DNA from: CAZBUK01 sp964495085 | GTDB taxonomy: Bacteria > Bacteroidota > Ignavibacteria > T3Sed10-11 | Assembly (NCBI GenBank): GCA_964495085.1 | Contig: CAZBUK010000037.1 | Coordinates: forward strand, 1-35,204 | Length of the DNA stretch: 35,204 bases | Reading direction: 5' to 3' | In this document: positions 24,661 to 33,500 of the stretch, piece by piece | Layout: every line of letters begins with the position of its first letter | Position numbering within the stretch: position 1 is the stretch's first letter | Translations under genes and position numbers: made by a program | Notes under the pieces: generated by a model | Told to the model about the DNA's origin: nothing | The model's database searches: none | The model's input: only the letters and a program-made list of their open reading frames with translations

Positions 24661-25632
24661 TCACCACTGATGTTTGAACCAACTTGCGTCTTCGTGATAA
24701 GCCATCGTCAGATCTTCAACTCCCGCCATCTCGGCATCGTCGAACGGCTCGAACGATCTCGTGATCGCGATGTTTTCCTCGAGTTCCGCTAAGGTCGATA
24801 TGCCAACGATAGCAGTGCTGATGGGAAACGTATAAACGTAACGCAACGCCTGCTCCATCGTCGTAATCCCGCCTTCTTTGAAAATCCTGCCCCGTGCCGG
24901 CACCTTCATCGCAATGATACCCATATTTTTTTCAACTGCCGTATCGAGCAGGTCGTCCTGGAACGGAAGATAATGAATATCCGCGGCGTTCAGCGCCATG
25001 AGGATGCAGTCGAAAGGATACTGGAGAATTCCCTTCCTGAGTATATCCGGATCACGGTGGCCGGTTATGCCGAGATACCTGACGGTCCTCTCGCTCCGGA
25101 GTTTTTCGAATGCTTTGATCACTCCGTCGTCGGCGAACATTCTGTCGAGATCCTGCTGAGTCCTGACGTTATGTACCTGGTATAGATCGACATAATCGGT
25201 CTGCAAATTTTTCAAACTTTGTTCGAAGAGGCGCATGGTTCCGTCGTACGATCTGTCGTGCGACTTGGTCGCGAGAAAGACTTCTTGACGCCTCCCTTTC
25301 ATCACCTCGCCGATATATCGTTCGCTTATACCCCTTCCGTACGCCGCTGCGGTGTCGATATAATTAACTCCGAGATCGAGTGCACGGTTGATAATTTCAA
25401 CTGATTGATCTTCCGTATCCGGCTGTTCGATAGTCGCCTGCCCACCGAGACTGAATAAACCGACCTGGTGTCCCGTTTTTCCGAGCGGCCGGAGGGGCAT
25501 CGTATTTCGGGTGACCCGCGCCGCAAGGACTTCGGTATGCCGGAGGATATCGCCGCCGGATAAAAGTCCCAAACCGGCTGCAGTCGTTATACCGGCTTTT
25601 AAAAAATTTCTTCTGTTCGGATTCGATTCCAT
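24661..25632 (-). CDS. Tat-exported aldo/keto reductase
   Basis: I place the start at 25632, because AAAGGAG lies 5 bases upstream and the protein then opens with a twin-arginine signal (NRRNFLKAG followed by a hydrophobic stretch). An upstream ATG at 25647 would overlap that ribosome-binding site. The TIM-barrel reductase follows, with the catalytic tetrad Asp93, Tyr98, Lys123 and His154 (mature context YIDTAAAYG, ATKS, YQVHN). Such enzymes use NADPH to reduce carbonyls, but a Tat-exported version needs its cofactor bound before export. Exported AKRs of this kind are common in FCB and acidobacterial genomes. It is the last gene of its run, 115 bases after nth. Confidence 0.92.
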   Translation of the reverse strand: MESNPNRRNFLKAGITTAAGLGLLSGGDILRHTEVLAARVTRNTMPLRPLGKTGHQVGLFSLGGQATIEQPDTEDQSVEIINRALDLGVNYIDTAAAYGRGISERYIGEVMKGRRQEVFLATKSHDRSYDGTMRLFEQSLKNLQTDYVDLYQVHNVRTQQDLDRMFADDGVIKAFEKLRSERTVRYLGITGHRDPDILRKGILQYPFDCILMALNAADIHYLPFQDDLLDTAVEKNMGIIAMKVPARGRIFKEGGITTMEQALRYVYTFPISTAIVGISTLAELEENIAITRSFEPFDDAEMAGVEDLTMAYHEDASWFKHQW

Positions 25633-25747
25633 AAAAGCTCCTTTCATGACAAAGGAGAATAGGTGTGAGCCGAGTCAGTGATTTTTAAACATATACCATG
25701 GTAACAATCTCCGAAACCGAAATCAAGCAATTTCTTCCGGTGCCCGC

Positions 25748-26419
25748 TCATAACTCCGCAGATGGGCAGAGACCATTGAGAACGCATGCCGGACAGTTCG
25801 GCTTTCGAGCGCCGCAAACCTCTCTCCCATGATGAATGATGCGGTTTCCGAAATGTATCCATTCGTCTTTGGGCACGTGCGTCATTAAATCCCGCTCGAT
25901 TTTAACGGCATCTCTGTGCTTCGTCAGCCCGAGTCTGTTCGACACGCGAATAACGTGCGTGTCAACCACTATACCGGCCGGAATACCGAAGGCTTCGCCC
26001 AATACGCAATTTGCAGTTTTCCTACCGACACCCGGTAGTCCGACCAGCTCCTCCATTGAGGAGGGAACCTTTCCGCCGTACTGCTTGACGAGTACCCGGC
26101 AACATGCTTGTATATTGCGGGCTTTGTTTCTGAAAAATCCTGTCGGACGGATATCGTTTTCGAGCTCCTCCTGCATCACATCGAGATAGTCCTGCGGTTT
26201 TCGATATTTCCTGAACAGATCCGCGGTCACGAGGTTCACACGCACATCCGTACACTGTGCGGAGAGAATGACGGAGATCAGGAGATGAAACGGATCGCGA
26301 TAATGGAGAGCGGTTACCGGATCGGGGTATTCACGGCGAAGAAGTTTGACGAGCTTTTTCATATCCGGTTTTCCGGGTAGCGGTACGCGGGTCGTGACCG
26401 GCGATCTTCTGGCTTTCAT
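25748..26419 (-). CDS. nth: Endonuclease III
   Basis: Endonuclease III is a bifunctional DNA glycosylase/AP-lyase that removes oxidised pyrimidines. The helix-hairpin-helix LPGVGRKTA (128-136) contains the catalytic Lys134, the catalytic Asp153 is in VVDTHVIRVSNRLGL, and the [4Fe-4S] cluster ligands are C202-x6-C209-x2-C212-x5-C218. I choose the start at 26419, giving 223 residues, because its ATG overlaps the stop of the LiaF-like gene as ATGA. A start 11 codons earlier at 26452 would run into that gene. Confidence 0.95.
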   Translation of the reverse strand: MKARRSPVTTRVPLPGKPDMKKLVKLLRREYPDPVTALHYRDPFHLLISVILSAQCTDVRVNLVTADLFRKYRKPQDYLDVMQEELENDIRPTGFFRNKARNIQACCRVLVKQYGGKVPSSMEELVGLPGVGRKTANCVLGEAFGIPAGIVVDTHVIRVSNRLGLTKHRDAVKIERDLMTHVPKDEWIHFGNRIIHHGREVCGARKPNCPACVLNGLCPSAEL

Positions 26420-27027
26420 TCGATTTTCAAATCCCCAAATACCTGGCTGCACCGTATCCTGAGTTTCCGTTCGCCCGTTTCGTAATTTCCGGATCGGTAT
26501 CTCAGTTTTTGACCTATCCCGCTCCTGGTTTGTTCACGCACCTGTATCGATCCGAATACGGTACTTCCCGTCACATCGATCGGTAATTCCGAAGGCACGG
26601 CGATCTCGACATCGCCGAATACCCCGCTTACTTTCAATGTATGTTCCCCCTCTGCAATACCGGCGCTCCGTAGATCGATGTCCGTATCGCCAAACACGGT
26701 CGATACCGAACCGCCGCGAAAACGCTCCGATCTTATATCGAGAGATACATCGGCGAAAATACCCGACTCATCCACGAAATCCGAGCCGTATGCCGTGCCC
26801 GATTCCGGCTGCTCACTCGGTTCCGCGGCAGGCGCACCGACCACGGTATCCCTCTTTCTTGGTCTGCTTCCGATCAGCAGAGATATCCCTATCAGAATCA
26901 GAATTAAGGGCCAATAAGCGGTGAAGAATTCCGTGGCGTTCAACGTTCCGAAATTATCGAGCAAAAAAACGATCCCTATTCCAACCAGGAAGAGACCCCA
27001 GAAGAGTTGGCCAGTATTCATGTACAT
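26416..27027 (-). CDS. LiaF/YvqF-like membrane protein
   Basis: The likely start is the ATG at 27027 or 27021 (MYMNTGQLFWG); a longer reading from 27069 adds an unlikely N-terminus. Two hydrophobic helices (about residues 5-50) are followed by a linker and a cytoplasmic or periplasmic beta-solenoid-like domain. In it the motif VFG(D/S)xx(I/V) recurs four times: STVFGDTDI, SGVFGDVEI, STVFGSIQV and SQVFGDLKI. This is the layout of the cell-wall-active antibiotic response (LiaF/YvqF) family, which in Firmicutes restrains an envelope-stress kinase. No LiaRS pair is nearby. Its stop is fused to the nth start. Confidence 0.8.
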   Translation of the reverse strand: MYMNTGQLFWGLFLVGIGIVFLLDNFGTLNATEFFTAYWPLILILIGISLLIGSRPRKRDTVVGAPAAEPSEQPESGTAYGSDFVDESGIFADVSLDIRSERFRGGSVSTVFGDTDIDLRSAGIAEGEHTLKVSGVFGDVEIAVPSELPIDVTGSTVFGSIQVREQTRSGIGQKLRYRSGNYETGERKLRIRCSQVFGDLKIE

Positions 27028-27089
27028 GGTATGCCGATATTGATAAAGGACGGAGGTATAAGGTGACATTAATTACCGCAAGGCGACGG

Positions 27090-28811
27090 TCACCTTTTCA
27101 GATATTTTTCTATCGTTTTCAATGACATCGTGTTGACAACGTCTCCCGGTTCTAGCCATCCCTTGCGTGCGATCCCGATGCCGTAACGGACGTCGTGCAG
27201 TCCATCGGTCGCATGGGCATCCGGATTGATGAATATCTTCACCTTCTTTTCTTTTGCATATTTTACCATTCGCCAATCGAGGTCGAGGCGGTAGGGATGG
27301 GAGTTGATCTCAATAGCCTTTCCGTAGTCAGCGGCGGCGTTCACGATTTGGACCACATCGACCTGGTACGGATCGCGCGAGAGGAGAAGACGACCCGTCG
27401 GATGACCGAGTACGGTTACATATTTGTTCTTTAACGCTTTAATTATCCTTGCCGTCATTTCCTTCTCCGGCATTTTAAACCTGCTGTGCACAGATGCTAC
27501 GACGAAATCGAGGGATGCGAGCACCCTGTCGCCGAAGTCGAGCGACCCGTCCTGCAGAATATCCGCTTCGATGCCGTGGAACAGCCGGACCGATCCGGCT
27601 TTTTTGTTCAACGCCTCAATCTCTTTCCGTTGTTTCCTGAGTCTTTCCTCCGTTAAGCCGTGGGCGTATTGCGCCGATTTACTGTGATCCGCGATGCCGA
27701 GATATGCCCATCCTTTCGCAGCCGCAGCTTCCGCCATCTCGAGAAGACTGTTCGAGCCGTCGCTGTAGGTCGTGTGGCAGTGGAATGTCCCGCGAAGATC
27801 GGATTCCTCGACAAGTGCGGGAAGTTTATTCTTCGATGCGGCTTCTATCTCTCCCATATCCTCCCGGAGTTCGGGGGGGATGTTTGCAAGTCCCAGCTTC
27901 CTGAAGATAGCTTCCTCGTCGGCGCACGCCACTCCGCTGTTCGATTTCTCCCGGACGAGAGCGTATTCGTTCAGTTTAAGACCGAGATCTTTCGCGATGC
28001 GTCTCAGACCGACGTTGTGCTCCTTACTCCCGGTAAAGTAAAGCAATGCAAAGGGAAATTCCTTATCCGAGACGACCCGGATATCTACATGCAATCCGTT
28101 CTTCAGTACGACGCTGGATTTTGTATCTCCCTCCGCAACCACATGGTGTATATTCCCGTATGAGACGAATCGTTTCATGATTCTCTCGCTTGCCTTCCCT
28201 GCAGCACTAACGAGAATATCGATGTCTCCGATTATTTCTTTTTTCCGCCGCAAGCTTCCCGCGACTTCGATCCTGCCGACATCCTTCGATCTTTTAAGAT
28301 AATCCACGTAATCGGCTGCAGCTTCTTCTGCGACCGGATAGAGGAATTTCTCGGCAAATTTCTTTCGTGCCTCGATCCCTTTCAGAATATTGACCTGTGT
28401 TTTTTCGCCGAATCCGTCGAGAACCGAGAGCCGGTTCTCATGACATGCATACTCCAGCTCGCCGATCGAACGAATGCCGAGTTCGTCGTGCAGTCTTTTT
28501 ACTTTCTTCGGGCCGAGACCGGGGATGGTGAGCAATTCTAAAAGGGTATCTGGAAATGAGGACCGGAGTTCGTCGTAATACGGGAGGCCGCCGGTAGTAA
28601 CAAGGAGGGTTATCTTCTCCGAGAGCGCTTCTCCGATCCCTTTCACCTTCCTGATTTCCCCCGACTCAACGAGTGTTTGTAAATCCTGTGTCAATCCTCG
28701 TAGTGTCCTGGCCGCATTCTCGTACGCACGGCTTTTAAAAGGGTTTTCTCCTTTGAGCTCGAGAAGGATACCGATCTCTTCGAGTATATCGGCGACTTCC
28801 TGTTTTGTCAC
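27090..28811 (-). CDS. polX: Family X DNA polymerase with PHP domain
   Basis: The 573-residue enzyme is a bacterial PolX used in base-excision-type repair. Helix-hairpin-helix motifs occur at IRKVKGIGEALSEKI (53-67) and IPGLGPKKVKRLH (96-108). The polymerase palm carries the metal triad Asp196 and Asp198 (IGDIDIL) and Asp243 (HVDIRVV). The PHP exonuclease/phosphatase domain begins at about 340 with FHCHTTYSDGS (His344, His346) and continues through GIEADIL, VASVHSR and LGHPTGR. The length and domain order are canonical. The gene sits 62 bases ahead of the LiaF-like gene. Confidence 0.95.
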   Translation of the reverse strand: MTKQEVADILEEIGILLELKGENPFKSRAYENAARTLRGLTQDLQTLVESGEIRKVKGIGEALSEKITLLVTTGGLPYYDELRSSFPDTLLELLTIPGLGPKKVKRLHDELGIRSIGELEYACHENRLSVLDGFGEKTQVNILKGIEARKKFAEKFLYPVAEEAAADYVDYLKRSKDVGRIEVAGSLRRKKEIIGDIDILVSAAGKASERIMKRFVSYGNIHHVVAEGDTKSSVVLKNGLHVDIRVVSDKEFPFALLYFTGSKEHNVGLRRIAKDLGLKLNEYALVREKSNSGVACADEEAIFRKLGLANIPPELREDMGEIEAASKNKLPALVEESDLRGTFHCHTTYSDGSNSLLEMAEAAAAKGWAYLGIADHSKSAQYAHGLTEERLRKQRKEIEALNKKAGSVRLFHGIEADILQDGSLDFGDRVLASLDFVVASVHSRFKMPEKEMTARIIKALKNKYVTVLGHPTGRLLLSRDPYQVDVVQIVNAAADYGKAIEINSHPYRLDLDWRMVKYAKEKKVKIFINPDAHATDGLHDVRYGIGIARKGWLEPGDVVNTMSLKTIEKYLKR

Positions 28812-28902
28812 TATAGGATCCGGAGTTTGATGTTAAAAACGTGTCGCCTTAAAATTCGGGCCATCGAATCCGAAGGCTTCGTTTTCTTCAGTATCGTTCT
28901 CG

Positions 28903-29199
28903 CTATCTGGTAACTGTAACGGTTCTTGAATATACGGTAACCCATCCGGTAAATATATTGATGATGACATCGAGTGGGGTCATTTCGGTTTTTACGGTGT
29001 AATCCGCTGTCCCGCCGGTCATGCCGGAGCTCTGTACGTTATTTATCGGCACCAATCCCCACAGAACGTACCACTGCCGGGCTTCAACGACCTGCATCCC
29101 CTGTGCCCCTCTGCCGACTACGTGGGTGTGGCTCATACAACCGATAAGCGTTGTGACGAGCACGACGATAAGCAGCACTGCTACTGCACGTTGTAACAT
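28903..29199 (-). CDS. Bor-like small lipoprotein
   Basis: A strong AGGAGG lies 6 bases before the ATG. The 98-residue product has a signal peptide ending in lipobox LIGC (Cys21). The mature part resembles the Bor/Iss family of phage lambda and its chromosomal relatives: QWYVLWGLVPIN, a central TVKTEMT and the end segment INIFTGWVTVYSRTVTV. Bor proteins are outer-membrane lipoproteins linked in Enterobacteria to serum resistance. The relation here is by pattern only. It follows a second lipoprotein gene by 13 bases. Confidence 0.7.
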   Translation of the reverse strand: MLQRAVAVLLIVVLVTTLIGCMSHTHVVGRGAQGMQVVEARQWYVLWGLVPINNVQSSGMTGGTADYTVKTEMTPLDVIINIFTGWVTVYSRTVTVTR

Positions 29200-29212
29200 A
29201 TTATCCTCCTTT

Positions 29213-29824
29213 TTAGTTATGTATCCTTCTAATCGTACCGATTGACGATTCGATGGCCCTTATTTCGTAGGCATAAACCGCTTCCGGGACGATGAAATCC
29301 CATTGAAGCAGTTGATCCCCCCTACCGGAGGCGATGAGCTTGAAATTGATCGTATGATCGTCTCTCAGTAGATACTGATAAAAACGGATCCCGTCCTTAA
29401 TGAAATCCGTATACATGATTTCCGATTCAGGGGACCTATTTTGTAAAATACTGCCATATAATCTCATGAGTCCGGAGGTGTCGGAATTTTCTTCTGCGAA
29501 CCGTATCATCGAAACGATCAAGGAACTGCTGTATACGGAATCGATAAAAATATAGAGGGGAAGTGCCGAGAACAATGCGTCGTCGTCGCGGTTCGCCTCG
29601 ATCTTCCGGGACGCTTCCGTAAATAATTCTTCGGGGATCCGATTCCACCGAATCGGGGGCTGAAAAGAAAAATGAGAAACAGTATCGGCAATCTGTCCTC
29701 CGAGAAGACTGGCGTCGATGGTGAACTGCATTTCGCCCTCGTCGCCGGTATCTTTTTCATGATTCGCACATGAGACGGCAAATAGCAAGATACCGAGTAA
29801 TATATGTACAGAGAGATGATTCAT
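29213..29824 (-). CDS. Lipoprotein of unknown function
   Basis: The 203-residue protein starts with a lipoprotein signal (lipobox AVSC, Cys19). The mature protein is acidic and mixed alpha/beta, with no motif I can name. The N-terminal half (FTIDASLLGGQIADT and FSFQPPIRWNRIP) and the end (LLQWDFIVPEAVYAYEIRAIESS) suggest a periplasmic stress or folding protein, but this is only an impression. A 15-base palindrome stands 9 bases ahead of its ATG. Confidence 0.7.
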   Translation of the reverse strand: MNHLSVHILLGILLFAVSCANHEKDTGDEGEMQFTIDASLLGGQIADTVSHFSFQPPIRWNRIPEELFTEASRKIEANRDDDALFSALPLYIFIDSVYSSSLIVSMIRFAEENSDTSGLMRLYGSILQNRSPESEIMYTDFIKDGIRFYQYLLRDDHTINFKLIASGRGDQLLQWDFIVPEAVYAYEIRAIESSIGTIRRIHN

Positions 29825-29832
29825 CCGGTAAC

Positions 29833-29847
29833 TCTGAAGTCTTCAGA
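29833..29847. promoter_or_regulatory. 15-bp palindrome next to the lipoprotein start codon
   Basis: TCTGAAG and CTTCAGA (7-base arms) flank a single T. The centre is 16 bases upstream of the ATG of the lipoprotein gene (29824), so it would cover the leader or the core promoter. The remaining gap to 30088 (264 bases in all between genes) shows no other clear element. Confidence 0.3.
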
Positions 29848-30088
29848 AATAATACAAGTGCGAATTTAACCAAATTACTCGTAGAGTTCAAGTTGCCGTC
29901 AACATCCTCAGGGAACAGGATATTCCCGGCGAATAGCTGGAGAAAACGGAAGATATCAGGGAACCGATGTCGATACTTGATCGCGGTAATCTAACAGGCA
30001 GGAAACATGGCAGTTTGACGAAACGACTTCACAAATTACGTATCGGGTTTGCGAACGATCGTCTTTCAAATGAATACCGATGTCGCAG

Positions 30089-31231
30089 TCAGAAATTGAG
30101 CAGGTGCCTGGCTATGACGATTCTCTGGATCTCGGATGTTCCCTCGTATATCTCGGTGATCTTCGCATCCCGGAGATATCTTTCCACATGATACTCTTTG
30201 ATATAGCCGTATCCGCCGTGTATTTGTATCGCCTCCAGCGCGGCTTTAACGGCGATTTTTGAAGCATACAATTTTGCCATCGCGGCTTTGGTACTGTAGG
30301 ATTCGTTCCGGTCCTTGGCGGCCGCAGCATCGAGCGTAAGGAGCCGGGCAGCCTGGATTTCGGTCGACATATCGGCAAGTTTAAATTGAATAGCCTGATG
30401 CTCTGCTATCGGAACGTCGAACGCCTTCCGTTCTTTGGAGTATTTAACGGATGCATCGAGCGAAGCCTGTGCTATACCAAGCGCCTGGGCGGCGATGCCG
30501 ATCCGGCCACCGTCGAGAGTCTTCATAGCAAACTTGAATCCAAATCCCTCGTCTCCTATTCGGTTTGCCGCGGGCACCCTGCAATCCTCAAACGAAAGCG
30601 AGACCGTATCGGAGCTCCTGATGCCGAGCTTATCCTCCTTCTTGCCGATCCCGTATCCTGGATAATTCTTTTCTACGATGAAAGCGCTGATCCCCTTGGC
30701 TCTTTTAGATCTGTCGGTCGACGCTATAACCAGTGCAAGATCGGCATTTGCTCCGTTCGTTATCCAGTTTTTTGTACCGTTGATGACGTAATGGTCGCCG
30801 TCCCGGACGGCTACCGTGTGCTGGTTCGTTGCATCGCTTCCGGCTTCGGGCTCCGATAACGCAAAGGCGCCGAGCATCTCACCCGCCGCGAGAGGTTTCA
30901 AGTATTGTTCCTTCTGTTCTTCAGTGCCGTACTCGACCAGTCCCCAGCATACGAGCGAGTTATTTACCGACATGATCACGCCGGCAGATGCATCGATCCT
31001 GGAAATTTCTTCCATCGCGAGAACGTAGCTGATGGTATCGAAGCCGGCTCCGTTGTATTTCTCGGGAACCATCATTCCCATGAAACCGAGTTCGCCCATT
31101 TTTTTTACCGCCTCATGGGGAAATTCGCCCCGTTGATCCCGCTCCAGACTTGTCGCTGCGAGCTCTTCCATTGCGAATTTCCTGGCCATCTCCCGAATCA
31201 TCAATTGTTCTTCGGTGAATTGAAAATTCAT
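30089..31231 (-). CDS. Acyl-CoA dehydrogenase (short-chain type)
   Basis: This 380-residue flavoprotein introduces a trans-2 double bond into acyl-CoA and passes electrons to ETF. The two FAD/substrate signatures are present (GAFALSEPEAGSDA and, near the C-terminus, QIHGGYGY). The catalytic base Glu363 is in IYEGTSEIQ, the place used by short- and medium-chain enzymes and butyryl-CoA dehydrogenases. It follows the 3-hydroxyacyl-CoA dehydrogenase gene by 56 bases. etfA and etfB are not in the window. Confidence 0.93.
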   Translation of the reverse strand: MNFQFTEEQLMIREMARKFAMEELAATSLERDQRGEFPHEAVKKMGELGFMGMMVPEKYNGAGFDTISYVLAMEEISRIDASAGVIMSVNNSLVCWGLVEYGTEEQKEQYLKPLAAGEMLGAFALSEPEAGSDATNQHTVAVRDGDHYVINGTKNWITNGANADLALVIASTDRSKRAKGISAFIVEKNYPGYGIGKKEDKLGIRSSDTVSLSFEDCRVPAANRIGDEGFGFKFAMKTLDGGRIGIAAQALGIAQASLDASVKYSKERKAFDVPIAEHQAIQFKLADMSTEIQAARLLTLDAAAAKDRNESYSTKAAMAKLYASKIAVKAALEAIQIHGGYGYIKEYHVERYLRDAKITEIYEGTSEIQRIVIARHLLNF

Positions 31232-31287
31232 TTCCGAATCTCCGGATTATTTCAAGTTATCGCTGCATAGGGCTTTCTTCGCGGAGC

Positions 31288-32151
31288 CTAACTGCCCGAA
31301 TAATCGTAGAACCCGCGTCCGCTTTTTCTTCCCAGATGTCCCGCCGCGACCATTTTCCTCAGCAGCGGGCATGGGCGGTACTTATCGTCTCCGAGTCCGC
31401 GATGAAGAACCTCCATGATCGACAGACAGACATCCAGACCTATGAAATCCGCCAGCGTCAGCGGTCCCATGGGATGGTTCATACCAAGCTTCATGACTGT
31501 ATCGATGTCCTCGGGTTTGGCAACTCCTTCCATGACGCAATACATCGCCTCGTTCAGCATCGGAAGGAGAATTCTGTTCGAGACGAAGCCGGGATAATCA
31601 TTTACTTCAACGGGCGTTTTTTGAAGATCCTCGGCGGTGGATTTAACCAGCGCATATGTCGCATCGCTGGTAGCCAGTCCCCTGATCACTTCGACAAGCT
31701 TCATAACCGGGACCGGATTCATAAAGTGCATACCGATAACCTTGTCCGGACGATTTGTCGCCGCCGCAAGTTCGGAAATCGAAATAGACGACGTATTGCT
31801 TGCAATGACCGCTTCGGCCGGAGCGGCTTCGTCGACGAGTTTAAAGATATTATTTTTCAATTCGATATTTTCGGTTACGGCTTCGACGATGAGGAATGAT
31901 GTCGCAACTCCCATTTTTAAATCGGTTTCGGCGGTAAGTCTGTTCAGTATATCGGATTTTTCCTGTTCGGCAATCAGTTCCTTTTTAATCTGTCTGTCCA
32001 GATTTTTTTTTATCGAAGCGAAAGCTCTGTCGAGGATCTCCCGGTTAACGTCGCATAGAGTAACAGGATACCCGTATTGGGCGAACGTGTGAGCGATACC
32101 GTTTCCCATGGTACCGCTGCCGATGACGGTTACACGCTTTTTTGTATTCAT
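31288..32151 (-). CDS. hbd: 3-hydroxybutyryl-CoA / 3-hydroxyacyl-CoA dehydrogenase
   Basis: The 287-residue enzyme oxidises L-3-hydroxyacyl-CoA with NAD. The Rossmann signature VIGSGTMGNGIA is at the N-terminus, HFMNPVPVMKLVEVI contains the catalytic His-Asn region, and the C-terminal domain carries NDYPGFVSNRIL and MNHPMGPLTLADFIGLD. The frame extends 37 codons upstream of the chosen ATG, but that stretch is an intrinsic terminator (32186-32225), so the start at 32151 is the real one. Monofunctional length fits the butyrate-type (Hbd/PaaH) branch. Confidence 0.93.
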   Translation of the reverse strand: MNTKKRVTVIGSGTMGNGIAHTFAQYGYPVTLCDVNREILDRAFASIKKNLDRQIKKELIAEQEKSDILNRLTAETDLKMGVATSFLIVEAVTENIELKNNIFKLVDEAAPAEAVIASNTSSISISELAAATNRPDKVIGMHFMNPVPVMKLVEVIRGLATSDATYALVKSTAEDLQKTPVEVNDYPGFVSNRILLPMLNEAMYCVMEGVAKPEDIDTVMKLGMNHPMGPLTLADFIGLDVCLSIMEVLHRGLGDDKYRPCPLLRKMVAAGHLGRKSGRGFYDYSGS

Positions 32152-32185
32152 ATGAGTGGGCCGTTTCAGAAGTGTGTCGATCCAT

Positions 32186-32225
32186 AAAAAAAAGCATCCC
32201 GGACCCGTCTGTATGGGGAGGATGC
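32186..32225 (-). terminator. Intrinsic terminator between the thiolase and 3-hydroxyacyl-CoA dehydrogenase genes
   Basis: On the minus strand GCATCC (32225-32220) pairs with GGATGC (32199-32194) and inner C and G runs extend the stem (TCCC/GGG). The stem is followed at once by eight T residues (32193-32186). It is the best intrinsic terminator in the window. It begins 24 bases after the thiolase stop and ends 35 bases before the next start. Confidence 0.8.
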
Positions 32226-32248
32226 GTCGAAGATTTTGCCTGGGAGGA

Positions 32249-33442
32249 TTATAACCTTTCAACGATTACCGCGCTTGCTTCTCCTCCACCGATGCAAATG
32301 GATGCAAGTCCCCGCCGTACGTTCCGGATTTCCATAGCGTTGAGCAGGCTGACGAGGATCCGTGCGCCGCTCGCACCGATCGGATGACCGAGCGCAACTG
32401 CGCCGCCGTGTACGTTCACCCGTTCCGGATCGAGTCCGGCAAGACGGTTGACAGCGAGGGAAACGACTGCGAAAGCTTCGTTGACTTCGAACAGGTCGAT
32501 CTCTTCCCTTTTTAAATTCGATTTCCGCAATACTTTTTCGATGGCGTCGGCCGGCGCAGTCGTAAACCATTCCGGGGCTTTCGCATGCGACGCCTGCGCA
32601 ACGATTCGCGCGATAGGATTCAAACCGAGTTTTGTTGCATGCTCCGATGACATGAGAAGGACCGCCGCGGCTCCGTCGTTGATCGTTGATGCATTCGCAG
32701 CGGTGACGGTGCCGTCCTTCTGAAAGACCGGTTTGAGTTCCGGAATTTTTTCGAACTTAACGCGCAACGGCTCCTCGTCCTCATCGAACCAATTCGGACC
32801 GGATTTCTTTTTTTGCGCGGCATCGAGATCTACCGGTACGATCTCTTTTTGAAACCATCCTTCCTTCTGTGCGGTCTGCGCACGCGAGTAGCTCTGTATG
32901 GTATATTCATCCTGTAGCTCGCGGGTAAATCCGCAGTCTCGTGCACACAATTCAGCCGCATTTCCCATATGATAGTCGTTATAGACATCCCATAACCCGT
33001 CGACGATCATAGAGTCTAAAAGTTTTCCGTGTCCAAGCCGGTAGCCCGTTCGCGCTTTATCGAGCAGATAGGGGGCGTTTGACATACTCTCCATCCCGCC
33101 TGCTATGATAATGCCGGCATCTCCGAGCTGGATGGCCTGCGTTCCCAGCATGATGCTTTTCAGTCCGGAACCGCACATCTTGTTTATGGTTAACGCTTCC
33201 ACCGATTGAGGGAGTCCGGCAAACAGCGCTGCCTGCCGTGCAGGAGCCTGCCCGACACCCGCTGCGAGTACGTTGCCCATGATGACCTCATCGACGAGAT
33301 CCGGAGATACGCCCGCCCGGTTAAGGGCTTCTTTGACGACCAGTGAACCGAGCATCGGTGCCGTGAAGGAGCTGAGTGCGCCAGACAGCGATCCGATCGC
33401 CGTCCGGCATGCGCTGACAATCACCACGTCCCGGTTATTCAC
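32249..33442 (-). CDS. Acetyl-CoA acetyltransferase (thiolase)
   Basis: This thiolase has 397 residues. The nucleophile Cys90 is in NKMCGSGLKS, His353 in LGHPIGASGAR and the proton-donor Cys383 in CIGGGEASA, a full catalytic set. The length and signatures fit biosynthetic/degradative acetoacetyl-CoA thiolase rather than the long-chain FadA type. With the next two genes it can interconvert acetyl-CoA and butyryl-CoA; the enoyl-CoA hydratase needed to complete the path is not visible here. It starts 58 bases after the rho stop. Confidence 0.94.
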   Translation of the reverse strand: MNNRDVVIVSACRTAIGSLSGALSSFTAPMLGSLVVKEALNRAGVSPDLVDEVIMGNVLAAGVGQAPARQAALFAGLPQSVEALTINKMCGSGLKSIMLGTQAIQLGDAGIIIAGGMESMSNAPYLLDKARTGYRLGHGKLLDSMIVDGLWDVYNDYHMGNAAELCARDCGFTRELQDEYTIQSYSRAQTAQKEGWFQKEIVPVDLDAAQKKKSGPNWFDEDEEPLRVKFEKIPELKPVFQKDGTVTAANASTINDGAAAVLLMSSEHATKLGLNPIARIVAQASHAKAPEWFTTAPADAIEKVLRKSNLKREEIDLFEVNEAFAVVSLAVNRLAGLDPERVNVHGGAVALGHPIGASGARILVSLLNAMEIRNVRRGLASICIGGGEASAVIVERL

Positions 33443-33500
33443 TTGCTTCCTCGATTTTTTTTCATGGTGGGAACGAAAGCTATGGAAAGAAAAGCGGGGG

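Noticed and set aside
32152..32262. A 37-codon N-terminal extension of the 3-hydroxyacyl-CoA dehydrogenase
   Set aside because: The stretch is an intrinsic terminator plus spacer and overlaps the thiolase end; the conserved NAD-binding strand starts right after the ATG at 32151.
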